64,000 bases of DNA from Diphasiastrum complanatum (GCA_029204225.1 CM055111.1:29406340-29470339), one strand, 5' to 3'. Positions 44,054 to 54,663 are shown, numbered from the stretch's first letter. Numbers and translations: made by a program. The notes: generated by a model not told the origin, from the letters alone.

Positions 44054-45012
44054 TGTTAAAAATAGTGAGCTCTTGCAACCATTCCTTGGCATTCTTTGAA
44101 GTCGAAGTGGCCAAGGCCAAAGTAGCCGAAGACAAAGTCAAATTGCCTAATGTTTGCCCCTACGACCAAAGCCCGAAGTGTCCAAAGTCGAAGTCACCGA
44201 CATCATCAACATCTAAGTGGCTAACAAGGACTCATGCATCAAAAAGCCGAAGGTTGACAAAACCAAACGTTGGACAAGTCAAGTAAGCATATTGCAGCTC
44301 TCGACGACCATGAGGGCATTGTATTATCATGCTCAACCGCCAAAGCAACGTTATCAGAGGTGGTGGCTAATAGCGTTAATCCTCTATTGTAATTTGTTGT
44401 CAATCTATCTTGTAATCTCACTTGTTGAGATAAATATAGGATAGTATGCTAGAACAAGATATGTGGATTAGTTTATTATAGCTATGCATGAAAGTCTATC
44501 AACGAGCAAAACATAGCGATTTTGTAAGAGGAGCGTTAGGCTGCCAACGAGCGAGAAACTGAACGACTCACTCAAAAAAAAAGGCCCAATACAAAATGCT
44601 TTCAGTTCTTCCATCTCTAATTGTTGTGTTTCATTTGTTTGATTGATTGCAACGAAGTCTGTGTTCTGTAGTTGATGAGCTAGATCCTGCAAATTCCACA
44701 TAGAGATACAAACAGAACTGTCGCAAAAGAAAATATACAAAGTTAGATCTAGCAACCGATTAGATTCACACCAGTAAATATACTTAATATTCTTTTCTGC
44801 TACCGAATCTTAATGAGTTATTTCATATGATCATCTATGTTTACTTTCGGATTATTGTCATTCTGAATTGAACTTCTCATCTTGTTGTCTTTTAGAAAAC
44901 TGCTTTTGATATATTCACTCTAATGTATGTTCTTCTGATTATTGCAATCAAGTATGGGTACAAAGATTGGGAATTCCATCACTCTAACAAAGAAGAGAAT
45001 AAAAATACAACA
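44054..45012 (+). repeat. LTR W (right arm)
   Basis: 959 bp, TGTTAAAAATAGTGAGC to AAAAATACAACA. The 105 bp after it (to about 45,120) are the flank into which W inserted and are shared with the left arm. It has about 60 bp near 44,925-44,985 missing from the left copy. Confidence 0.85.
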
Positions 45013-45125
45013 TTGGCGCTTGAAGAGGACATTTATGCCTCAAACAAACTGGAGAAAGAACCTTTTGAAGTTATCTTTCTAATTGTAAAGTATTACACCT
45101 AAGGCCTTCCTATAGTTATAAGTTT

Positions 45126-45793
45126 TAAAATTAAATGAGTGCATTAACGCCTCACAAGAGTGATTGATTGATTGATCAAAAAACAAATGCAAACTAGACA
45201 CACAAAGTTGAGATCTAGATTAGCAATTTAGCATCTATCAATCAAGAGCATTCTACAATCAATGATCAAAAGCAAAGTATAGCCCACACACATGTGAAAT
45301 AGTACTCAGTATGGCCTATAGACTAAAAATGAAGTGAAAACCACATTGTTCTTTGTTAGATCCAAACACATTCGAAGTACATAGTGTAGAACTCGAGTTT
45401 TGCCAATAAGCTCTCAAAAAAATATCTAAGTGTTCACTATGGAGGATTGGATACATAGAAAAGCCTCTTCCTCTATAAAGCTAGGTGAATTTTCAACATG
45501 TAATAAGGAAGTTGATTTGGTTTTCTTGCCCTAATTTTCCATTCTAGCCTCATTCCTAGAGCCTTGCCATATTGGGGGCTAGTTGGTCAACCTACTCCAT
45601 AAATCTAGGAATTAGGTCCTATAAAGTAGGAATCACTACCAAATAAACTTGATCCACTTTTTAGAAATGATCTAACCTACTCTAGTATAGGTTTCCCACG
45701 TGGCTCCATGGCCTCACACATGTGGGACCCACTAATGTACATATTTACATTATTTGACATAGCTAGATTTGCCAATATAGGCAATCTTTCACA
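45126..45793 (-). repeat. LTR Z, 3' LTR, present only in the right arm
   Basis: On the minus strand it starts TGTGAAAGATTGCC after GATTTGAGGAG, the polypurine tract behind the Z RNase H stop, and contains CCACACATGTGTGAGG-like and CCACGTGG boxes near 45,700. The distal end is not CA-terminated and merges with shared flank at 45,120. The left arm keeps only its last roughly 20 bp. Confidence 0.78.
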
Positions 45794-45834
45794 CTCCTCA
45801 AATCTGGCTTTGGAAATTATGATACTTTTGACAA

Positions 45835-46386
45835 TTACTCAAGTAAATATCTTAGCTTAACAAATGAATCCTTAGGCAAGGATTTAGTGAACAAATTAGC
45901 CAAGCAATTTGATGAAGACACATGTTGGAGCTTGATTTCTTTGGCTTGCACCTTCTCCCTCACAAAATGATGAGCAATCTCGATATGCTTGCTCCTTGCA
46001 TGGAATGTAGGATTGGTTGCAAGTGACTGGGCTACTTGGATATCACAAAAGATGGTAGGTACCTCCTCTTCCATGACATGAAGTTCCACCAATAGTATCT
46101 TGAGCCATAATACCTCCTTGCATGTTGATGTCAAGGCCTTATACTCGGATTTTGTCGAAGATAAGAAAATAGTATCTTACTTCTTTGAGAGCCATGATAC
46201 CACTTCATCACATAAGGAGGTTGCAAATGCACTTGTAGACTTTTGATCCACTTTGTCACCTCCAAAATCCAAGGCTTTTAATCCAAGATTAGTCCCTTTA
46301 TATAGTATGCCAAAATTTCTAGTTGATGAGATATATCTTAGGACTCTTTTGGCCATCTTCCAATGTGACACAAGAGGATGTTGCAC
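45835..46386 (-). pseudogene. Copia Z RNase H (right arm)
   Basis: MQHPLVSHWKMAKRVLRYIS, GILYKGTNLGLKALDFGGDK, KSTSAFATSLCDEVVSWLSK, a stop and shift near 46,150, then KEVLWLKILLVELHVMEEEV, HARSKHIEIAHHFVREKVQA and NLFTKSLPKDSFVKL. The Asp-Glu-Asp acid pattern is partly lost (LDFGGD for the usual Y-DADYAGD). Confidence 0.88.
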
Positions 46387-46433
46387 AAATTGGCTTCTAG
46401 CTTACCAACACTATAACTAATTTCAGGTCTAGT

Positions 46434-47640
46434 TATAGTCAAATAGATTAAGAGCCTATAAGCCTTCTATAGAGAATGATGTCCTCCTAGGATGCTTCAT
46501 CACCACTTATAGATGCCTTAACATTAACACAAGAGGATGTTGCACAAATTGGCTTATAGCTTACCAACACTATCACTAATATCAAGTCTAGTTATAGTCA
46601 AATAGATTAAGGAGCCTATAAGCCTTCTATAGAGAGTTATGTCCTCAAAGGACACTTCATCACCACTTATAGATGCTTTAACATTTTGCTCCATTGGAGT
46701 CTCAATGTCTTTACAATTCTTCATTCCAAATCTATCTAGGATGGATGTAGCATATTCAGATTGACATATAAAGCTAAAATCCAATCCTCTTATGACTTCT
46801 ATTCCCATAATGAAGTGCAATAGGTTGAGATCAACCATTTTGAACTGTTTAGATAAAGAAGTCTTTACATCTCTTATTCCATCTAGAACATTTCCACTTA
46901 AAATAATGTCATCACAACACAAGTATAATGATATTTCCATCATGAATTCTAATGTACAATGACAGATCATATGAACTCAAAACAAAGTTGATGGAGATGA
47001 GGAAAGAGTTTAGCCTAGAGTGCCATGCTCTAGGTGCTTGCTTGAGTCCATAAAGACTTTTTTTCAAGAAACACACTTTTTCTTCAAGATACTCTTTGAT
47101 GAAGCCCTTGGGTTGCCTCGTGTAGATCTCTTCCTCCTAGTAGCCATTGAGGAAGGCATTTGTAACATCAAGTTGAAATAGCTTCCAATTGAAGGTAGTA
47201 GCAAGACTAATGATCAATCTTATTGTAACTAGCTTAGCCACAGGAGCAAAAGTTTCATCATAATCAATGCCTTTGGTTTGCAAGAAACCTTTTGCTACAA
47301 GTCTATCTTTATACTTATTTATTGATCCATATTGATTATACTTCAATCCATAAACCCACTTGCAATCAAATGGTTTCTTCCCTTGAGGAATATCAACAAG
47401 CTCCCAAGTATGATTCTCCATGAGAGCATCATGCTCCACTTGCATAGCATTCTAGTTCCAAATTTTTTATTTACAAGCATCTTCATAGCAAGTTGGTTCA
47501 TCAAGCATTGAAGTAAGAAAAGTGTATGGAGTAAAAGATGAAATGCCTTCCCTTTGATCACCTTTTCCATCATAAGTGATCCTTAATGGCTCGGCCCTTG
47601 CTCTTTAGAATCTTCTTGGAGTCCTTAGATCTTGAGATGG
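46434..47640 (-). pseudogene. Copia Z RT (right arm)
   Basis: [20 protein letters not shown] to [11 protein letters not shown] then a stop (CTCCTAG for the Glu codons), EEEIYTRQPEGFIKEYLEEK and YGLKQAPRAWHS. The catalytic site reads CCDD instead of YVDD. FKMVDLNLLHFIMGIEVIRG and IGSLIYLTITRLDIS end the domain, followed by the 159-bp tandem duplication at about 46,376-46,539. Confidence 0.9.
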
Positions 47641-47727
47641 ATCCTCTGAGCAACTAGGCTGGTAGCAAGCACAACGAAGTTCTTTTAACAATATGACTCC
47701 CATCTATCAGGGAACAGTGTTGAAACT

Positions 47728-48050
47728 ATGAAAGATTCAACTAGTTTCATCACATTTTGCTATATTTCCAGTGATTGCTTGCAATTCTATGTGTAGAATG
47801 ATCTATATTTGCTATTTCTAGATCCACATGTGTGAAATACAATAGCTTGCTGGTTTTGTATGGTCAAAAATAGTACTTTATCATTTCATTCAAGTTCGAT
47901 CAAGTTCTATTGGTGTTTGCATCTCATTTTGTGTGTAGATGCTAATTTTTCTACATTGGTGAGATTGGTAGTGTATTTCTCCTTCTAACCAAAGATCATT
48001 AAAGTAGATTGGATCTTAAGGATCTGAAATCTTTCACATGGTATCAGAGC
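47728..48050 (+). repeat. LTR Y and primer site (right arm)
   Basis: LTR from TATGAAAGATTC (47,728) to CTTTCACA (48,038), then TGGTATCAGAGC at 48,039-48,050. Here it acts as 5' LTR of the Y element to the right; the arm then ends within 20 bp. Confidence 0.88.
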
Positions 48051-48700
48051 TTGTGTTTCAGGTTATGAAGAAGTGGATGCTTCTTCAAGTGGCAAAAAGA
48101 AGGATAGATCAAAGCTCAAGTGCTTCTATTGTGGCATTAAAGGACACTTTGCAAGTGAGTGCTACAAGAAGAAGAGAGATCAAGGAGACAAGCAAGGTAA
48201 TCTTACTTTTGATGAGGATGGTTTGGATGTTCAAGATGCAAATGATGATGCTTTTGTGATGTCTTCATGTATGCTTGATAATGATGAATATCTAGATCCT
48301 TGGTGGATTGATAGTGGAGCAAGTTCACAAATGACTTTTCACAAAGAGTAACTTACTTCTTTGTTGGCATATGGAGATGACAAGAGGGTGATCTACATGG
48401 CCAATGATGGTGAGTGTGCAATCAAAGAATTTGGCACAATTCCTATTTTTCTCTCTACAAATAGAAATGTTCATTTGGAGGATGTCTTGTTTATTCCATC
48501 TAATACCAATAATTTACTTAGTGTGAGCCATATGCTAAGTAAAGGTCTCAAGGTGGAGTCTGATGGAGATGCTTGTTTGATCAAAAGGAAGGATGTCTTG
48601 ATTAGAAAAGGTAAAAGACAAGGGAAGTTGTTCAAACTTGTGTTATTGCTAACCAAGTTGGATGTGTTGCAAGGGAGCAAATTTCTATTCAAGAGGTTTG
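48051..48700 (+). pseudogene. Copia Y gag (zinc knuckle) and protease
   Basis: Almost all of gag is deleted: 22 bp after the primer site the sequence is already in VDASSSGKKKDRSKLK, then CFYCGIKGHFASEC (intact CX2CX4HX4C). An acidic linker leads to DPWWIDSGASSQMTFHKE with intact DSG, then a stop at 48,349, MLAYGDDKRVIYMANDGE, HLEDVLFIPSNTNNLLSV and a GKRQGKLFKL end. The knuckle is nearly identical to element C's CFFCGKKGHFASEC. Confidence 0.9.
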
Positions 48701-49842
48701 GCACAAAAGGATGGGACACCTCAACTTCAAGTCATTGGAGGTAATGGCAAGGAAGAAGGTTGTGATTGGTCTTCCAAGTTTTTTAAGTGATGTCAAGCAT
48801 GTTTGTGAGTCTTATGCTTTGTCTAAGTCACATAGACTACCTTATACTAGATCTATTTCTAGATCTACAAATCCTTTTCAACTTGTACATTCGGATATTC
48901 ATGGATTTACTACAATTAGCAATAGTGGAGCTAAGATGTATGTAACATTCATTGGATTTTAGTACATTTTGTTGGATTTATCTACTAAAGAGCAATGATG
49001 AAGTGTATGATGTCTTTGTCAAGTTCAAGAATGCAAGGGAGAACCAATTTTCCACAAAGATCAAGTGCTTGAGAGGTGACAATGGTGGTGAGTACATATC
49101 TAACAAGTTCAAGGCCTTCTGTGATGAGCATGGGACCAAGAGGGAGTATACAACATCAAGGACCCCACAACAAAATGGAGTGGTTGAAAGGAAGATTAGG
49201 ACTTTATGTGAAAGTGCTAAAGCTATGAGGTTAAGTGCTAATCTTGACAAACCATTTTGGGATCAAGCTTTGTTGTGTGCCAATTTCTTGTGCAATAGGT
49301 GGCCGAATGCTATTTTGGATGGAAGGACACCTTTTGAGATGCTATTCAAGAGGAGGCCGAGTGTCAACTTTCTAAGAACCTTTGGATGCACATGCTATGT
49401 CAACATTACTCTTGATGATAGGACCAAGGATGATCCATCTTCAAGAAGAGGTATTTTTGTTGGATATAGTGAGGTGAGTAAAGCCTACAAGGTTTACATT
49501 TCTTCTACTAACAAAGTGATTGCTGGTAGAGATGTCATTTTTTATGAGGGGAACATTCCAAAGGTGTCTTCAAGCATGATTTATGGTAGAGCGGATGGAT
49601 CTAACATTTTTGATGTTGATGAGAAGGATCCTACTTTAGATGGTGGTGATGATGGACCTTCATCAAGTCAAAAGCCAAGGAGAACATCAAGAGAAAGACA
49701 AGTACCTTCAAGGCTCACATATGATCAAAAGGGTAAGCAAGTAGTTTTTGAAAATTATGTTGCTTTCCTAACCTCTTTGGATGAACCTACAAGTGTAGAT
49801 CAAGCAAGGAAAGAAGAGGTGGATCCAAGCAATGGATCTTAA
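48700..49842 (+). pseudogene. Copia Y integrase
   Basis: Zinc region H-GHLNFKSLE...CESYALSKSH, then LVHSDIHGFTT and YVTFIGF-stop, where the first Asp is lost. In the next frame IKCLRGDNGGEYISNKF (second Asp) and TPQQNGVVERKIRTLCES (Glu) are intact, then PFEMLFKRRPSVNFLRTFG, RRGIFVGYSEVSKAYKVY and a linker with KPRRTSRERQVPSRLTYD. It ends at DEPTSVDQARKEEVDP; the next frame gives WIQAMDLKYQALMKSGT, the usual start of RT, which then stops matching. Confidence 0.9.
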
Positions 49843-50329
49843 GTATCAAGCTCTTATGAAGAGTGGAACATCGTTTGGAGGATCTTCTTGTGTACATGGA
49901 GCTATGCAAGTGGATGAATGTTATCTTGTTGTAAAATCAAGTAATGGATCTGGAAAACAAAGTTTGTTCAAAGACTTTGACGGTCAAGTTGAAGATCAAG
50001 AGGTTGATCTCAAAGGGCTTCAACTAGTCAAAAGGGAAGTTGGCAATTTGGAGCTAGTCAAGAGCATCAAAGGAGAGGTAATTGGCAAAGATGTTATGAA
50101 TCTGTTTTTGCAGCATATTAAAGACTCAAGTAAGGTCAGAGCAGCAAGGAAGTGTTTTTCAAGTTTACTTTACTTGTTCTATCTCATGTTTGAGCATTTT
50201 CACGTGGATGTGTGTAAATTGTCAAGATATGGTAAAACTAGCTACATTGGTGAGCATTGTTTTTATGTTGGATTTGTACTAGAATTCTTGGCTGGTTTTG
50301 CTGATGGAAATGAAGCTATTGGAGGTTAA
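49832..50329 (+). CDS. Unidentified 165-residue frame where RT should be
   Basis: Opens with MDLKYQALMKSGT (copia RT start) and then departs: SSNGSGKQSLFKDFDGQVED, QEVDLKGLQLVKREVGNLEL, KVRAARKCFSSLLYLFYLMF and GKTSYIGEHCFYVGFVLEFL. No RT motif. Neither family nor domain is recognised. It ends 16 bp before the start of the region shared with X copy 1. It may be the RT-replacing part of X that copy 1 lacks, or a captured sequence. Confidence 0.4.
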   Translation: MDLKYQALMKSGTSFGGSSCVHGAMQVDECYLVVKSSNGSGKQSLFKDFDGQVEDQEVDLKGLQLVKREVGNLELVKSIKGEVIGKDVMNLFLQHIKDSSKVRAARKCFSSLLYLFYLMFEHFHVDVCKLSRYGKTSYIGEHCFYVGFVLEFLAGFADGNEAIGG

Positions 50330-50344
50330 TCATGTCACTCATTT

Positions 50345-51901
50345 ATGTTCAAGTCATCCAAATTCATAACTATGCCTATTATAGTCAAGGAGATCAAGCC
50401 AAGAATGGCTTATTCTATGGCTAAATCACATATGGATCCATATTTGATGTCTTCTACCAAGACAAAACATTCTATGGAGTTGGAACATTCGGATGTTCAT
50501 CTTTCTTTATCAATAAGCAAGGAAGGTGTTTCTTGCTTTGCATGTACTATTGATGGTTCCACAAATTACATTTGGCTATGTCTTGTCTCTTCAAGTTTTA
50601 TGGCGCATGTGTATGTTCCATCATGCAAAACTTTATAGAGTTATGGAGCTAATGGAAGGAGTGCACTATATGGAGTCTTGTTCAATAATAAGCCTAAGGT
50701 TGTGTACCTTAGTGTTCTTGAAGATTATTGCTTTGCATGTGGTTTCTTGGAAGGAAAGAAGGATGGAGATCCTAGTCTATGGATCATGGTTGGATGCTTA
50801 TCCACCAAGGAAGGCTACAAAGCCTTTACACTCTCTATCTCGAAGGTGATTGAGCATGGAGAAGTTATTGATTTTGAAGATCTATTTTCTATCTTGGAAG
50901 GGGCCTAGAGCACATCATCTTATGATGCATCACAAGTTATTTCTATTATGAATGGTCAACTTATGATGGTGTCGAGGTTTGAGGAGGAGTATCCTCAACA
51001 TGCATGTCCAAAGAGATCTTCATTATTGTACAAGGCCGAGTCCTTGTTGATCTTATTTCATGGAAAAGAAAGGATAAGTGAAGGTGGTATTCACTCTATT
51101 CTACTCACCTATGGATCTCTTTCTTTTATTGATGATGTATCTTGCTTAGTTGAGATTTTCTTATTTCAAAGATCAAGTAAGACTATTCTAGTTTGAATGA
51201 AGTCTTTAGTTTGGAATTAATTCTTGTCATTTTTGACTTGATTATGTTTCCAAAACATCTAGAAGGCAAGATATTGTATCATCATTTGTATGCTCTTAAA
51301 TTGAGTAAGAGCAAGTATGAGTTTAGTACTTATAGTTTGAAAAAAGGAGTTTTTTCATGTTTTGAGACATATTGTGAATTTCTTTTGAGAGTAAGTGAAA
51401 CATCCAATGAGGACACTTACATCCTTAAGAAAGTATTTAGCCTCAATTTGATCAAGTTTGAGTATGGTTTCAACACTAGATCCATTTTGGATAGAGTTCA
51501 TAGTGTTTGGACTAATGAAGCTGGTGTTCTAAATCTTGAATATTTTATGATCTTTGTGGTCATTATGAGGCTTGGAGGCCTCGGATTTTTCAGATTTTGG
51601 TGCAGCCTACTTCATGCATGTGGACTTTGCAATCCCAGGATCGACATCAGGCATGGAGGAGGCACATTGGTATAGTAGCATATTGGTGGAATATTTTTCA
51701 AAGGCATTTGGAAAATATTTCTGTCAAGGAGATCTTATCATGGTTATGGTAAGGGTGCTACTATGATGGATTCTTTGATCATCTTCAATTCAAATCCAAA
51801 GCAAAGAATCCAACACAAAGAGTTTTTTCATCAACAATTCGACCAACCTTGGAGGATTTTCAAGTTCAAGTGATCAAGCCAAGTTGATAACTTTTTAGGA
51901 G
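50345..51901 (+). pseudogene. Copia X integrase and RT-less 3' region (copy 2)
   Basis: Matches 39,030-40,323. Integrase-like KPRMAYSMAKSHMDP, STNYIWLCLVSSSFMAHVY, ALYGVLFNNKPKV and KEGYKAFTLSISKVIEHGE-VI. Then frames MNGQLMMVSRFEEEYPQHAC, ILVIFDLIMFPKHLEGKILY, SNEDTYILKKVFSLNLIKFE and GAAYFMHVDFAIPGST with HWYSSILVEYFSKAFGKYFC. Copy 2 keeps 206 bp and about 37 bp (near 51,555) lost from copy 1. No RT or RNase H active site is present in either copy. A TTAGGAG purine tract precedes the LTR. Confidence 0.75.
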
Positions 51902-52817
51902 TGTGAAGAATAAAAAGCTATCCAACTTGTCTATAGGGGTTGATGAGGAAAATTATTTTGCTTGTGCATTTACAAGTTGTAAATATTATTTCTAGCATGT
52001 ACAAACTCAAGCTACATGACATGCACAATGTCTAGATGGTCATATTTCACTTTGTTCCATTGTATATATCAAAGGTATGTGAATTGAGCACATGACCTTG
52101 TAGATTAGGGCGAGTTTAAGTTAGGTAGATCCAGATTTGATGACATGCATAAAACTAGATGACATGGAAAATCAGTTAGTGTGCATGCATGCAACATGCA
52201 ATCACTACATGTAACATGCAAGACATTATACATGTTCTACACATGTCCAAGTCATCTAGGAAAGTTACATGCAAGACATGCAAACACTATTTGACACATG
52301 CATGAGGTTTTGTAGTTCATAGTTGAGAATTTGACATTTGGACAAAGTAGGTAGGAATTAGGTGCAATTTTAGCATGCAAGTTGTTAGGTGTCAATATGG
52401 TAGTAGTTTACACTTGATTAGGTGTAAGATATGCATTGAATGCAAGGAGTACCACGAATTTTGGCTCTCCTATATATGTACTTATCATTATGATTCATAT
52501 GTAATGATGAATCAAGCTTTGGTAATGTCATAATGTCAAAATTGGATCTCATGCTATTTTGCATGTTTTGATATTCTCTCTCTCACTCAAGATTGGTGTC
52601 TTCTTCATACATTATTTTGGTTATGTATTCTCTCTATTTGTGAGGCTTTAGTTTTGCTTTGATCTATAGCATTCTAGATTGTGCTCTAGCCTCAGATCTT
52701 GTGGTAGATTGCAGGATTGCCCTATAGGTGATCTGTGTGCCACCACAAAGCATGGTCAAGATCATTCACACATTTGTTGTGGTTCCCCACGCGTGTGAAC
52801 TTGCTGGTTTTTTCACA
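51902..52817 (+). repeat. 3' LTR of element X (copy 2)
   Basis: 916 bp, TGTGAAGAATAAAAAGC to TGGTTTTTTCACA. Same ends and right-hand junction as copy 1. Confidence 0.92.
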
Positions 52818-53164
52818 GGACTCGCATGGATCTTGTGATTTCTAATGTACTTTTTGTGGACCCTTGGATTAAGTTGGGTCCAAGATGAATGGATAGGATC
52901 AATGTACATATTAGCCAATAGGATTTTGGGGCAAGGACCTTCCCCATTTATAAAAAGGCACCATTTGTACTCTATTTGTCATGCTTAATAGAGAGGAGGA
53001 GACTCTACCAGTTTGAGAGCTCAAGCATCATCATTTGCTAATCACTCTTGCTTATGCCATTGTTGTGAATTGCTTATTATTTCCATTTTCCATGCTTTTC
53101 ATTTATGCTACTTGAAGTTTTTCCATAAGCAATGACATTGAGCATTTGAGCTAACCTCCATCTC

Positions 53165-53261
<97 letters not shown>

Positions 53262-53457
53262 CTACTCTCTCTTCTCTTTCATAAAAATCATGATGAATGT
53301 TAGCTTAATGGAGTAGAGTTAGGGGTGAGTAGTGTTAATGGTGCTAGTGTTAGAGAAAAAGTAGAGAACTATCTAAAAGTAGCATCTATTCATAGTTAGG
53401 CACCTATCCAGTGTTCTAACCCTTGTTGATAGGTAGGAGGGCTATCTTCGATCCTAT
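52818..53457 (+). repeat. Gypsy LTR G1, 5'-truncated by element X
   Basis: Matches 2,456-3,052: TATA box TATAAAAAGG near 52,947, CT tract, GAGGGCTATC and end near CGATCCTATA. Element X lies at the position corresponding to 2,455/2,456. Confidence 0.88.
53167..53258. repeat. (CT)n microsatellite, about 46 units
   Basis: Uninterrupted CT run in the LTR. The homologous LTR at 2,800-2,826 has only about 10-12 units. Confidence 0.97.
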
Positions 53458-53459
53458 AG

Positions 53460-53477
53460 TGGCACCATTGCTAAGGA
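53460..53477 (+). other. tRNA-Asp-like primer-binding site
   Basis: TGGCACCATTGCTAAGGA against the usual Asp site TGGCGCCGTTGCCGGGGA: all five differences are transitions and most fit CG-to-CA decay. It directly follows the LTR end and fixes the element as a Tat-type gypsy on the plus strand. Confidence 0.65.
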
Positions 53478-53759
53478 TAGGTTTTCATTAACTAGTATAG
53501 CTGCATTTTAGTTATTTCTTGCCTTTTAGAGTAGTTTTAGGTGGATTTTGTGGTAGGGAGAGTTAGTTTTCTACATTTTCTTGTGTTTGGATTGTTCCCA
53601 GCTAGCGAAGGAGGTGTGAGAGGGTAGAGGAGGCCCTGAATAGCCTCTACAGCCTTGACATTTAAACCAAAACCTGAGAAAACCCAAAAAGCACACCAAT
53701 TTGTATTTTGAAGGAAAAGGAGCCAAATTTCTCATCGGATTGCCAAAACCAGTGAGAGA

Positions 53760-54545
53760 TAACCCTCGCATGACTAGTAGCAGCTCCAGGGTGTTGTCCC
53801 AGACCTGCATAAAAGCCTACGAGAGTTACTTCCAAGCATATTGCAACAATCATGAAAATTTAAAAAATCCTTGTAAAAAAACCAAAAAAATTCACAAGAA
53901 CTCTCGCAGAGCTCTCTAAACTTCCATCTCAGTGAGACCAGGACACAGAGAAGCTTGCGAGAGTTAGTTCACTATTTAAGTGCATGTGCAAGAGATCCCA
54001 GTGAAAAAAAGACAGAAAAATACCAAAAAACCCTCACAAATACTAAAATTTTTAGTTCCAATGGTCAAGAACCCTCGCAGAGAATTTTGAAGTTCCATCT
54101 CGGTGAGACTAGGACACAAAGAGTTTGCAAGAGTTAGTTTGATCCCAATGAGCAAAAAATTGGGTTTAAGTGCTAAAGAATCACTAAAAAAAAGTGAATA
54201 TCCAACAAATCCTTCAAGAAAGAACTCTCGTAGACCACTTAATCGATCCAGAATGTGAATTTGATGAAGCTTGCGAGAGTTAGTACTGATTATTGGTGAA
54301 GATCAAGCCAAATTAGTGGTTTTGAACCCTCGCAAACAGTGAAATTTTCACGTAATGCCATAGTTAATCCTCGCAAAGAGTTTCAGAGCAAATCTACCTT
54401 AGATGAAGCTCCTATAATCCTTGTGAGACTTAGTTCCCAGTAATTAGAGAGATATCAAGATTTTTTGACTGAAAAATAGCTAAAGAACCCTCGCACAGCC
54501 AACCTTCGCACTAGAGAACCCTCACAGACTAGGTCCATGGAAAGA
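53760..54545. repeat. Interspersed CTCGCAGA-type motif array (copy 2)
   Basis: At least fifteen copies of the motif seen at 1,268-1,542, on both strands, for example AACCCTCGCATG at 53,761, GAACTCTCGCAGAG at 53,900, TGCGAGAGTTAGTT at 53,956, GAACCCTCGCAGAG at 54,069, TTGCGAGAGTTAG at 54,270, GAACCCTCGCAAAC at 54,324 and a cluster at 54,486-54,528. The form TGCGAGAGTTAGTTC repeats with its TTAGTT extension. It lies in the leader between the primer site and where gag should start. 53,478-53,759 and 54,546-54,663 show nothing else. Confidence 0.85.
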
Positions 54546-54663
54546 TTTGCATCAGATCCAGTACTGTCAAAATCTCCGGTCAATCAATGCAAGGAGTAAA
54601 AAGTTATGAAGGAAAAATCTCTGTTAGGGGCCTAAATTTCAACTTTCAGCCAATTAGATTGAT

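Larger units (their letters stand above)
42393..48069 (-). repeat. Right arm of the giant inverted repeat
   Basis: Mirror copy of 31,668-35,966, longer because it keeps the Z RNase H and LTR Z (45,126-46,430). Inner edge AAAAGGTCAGTG at 42,393 pairs with CACTGACCTTTT ending at 35,966. Outer edge pairs at GGTTATGAA (48,061-48,069). Both arms share the same internal LTR Y deletion and the same Z tandem duplication, so one arm derives from the other or both from one parent. Confidence 0.92.
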
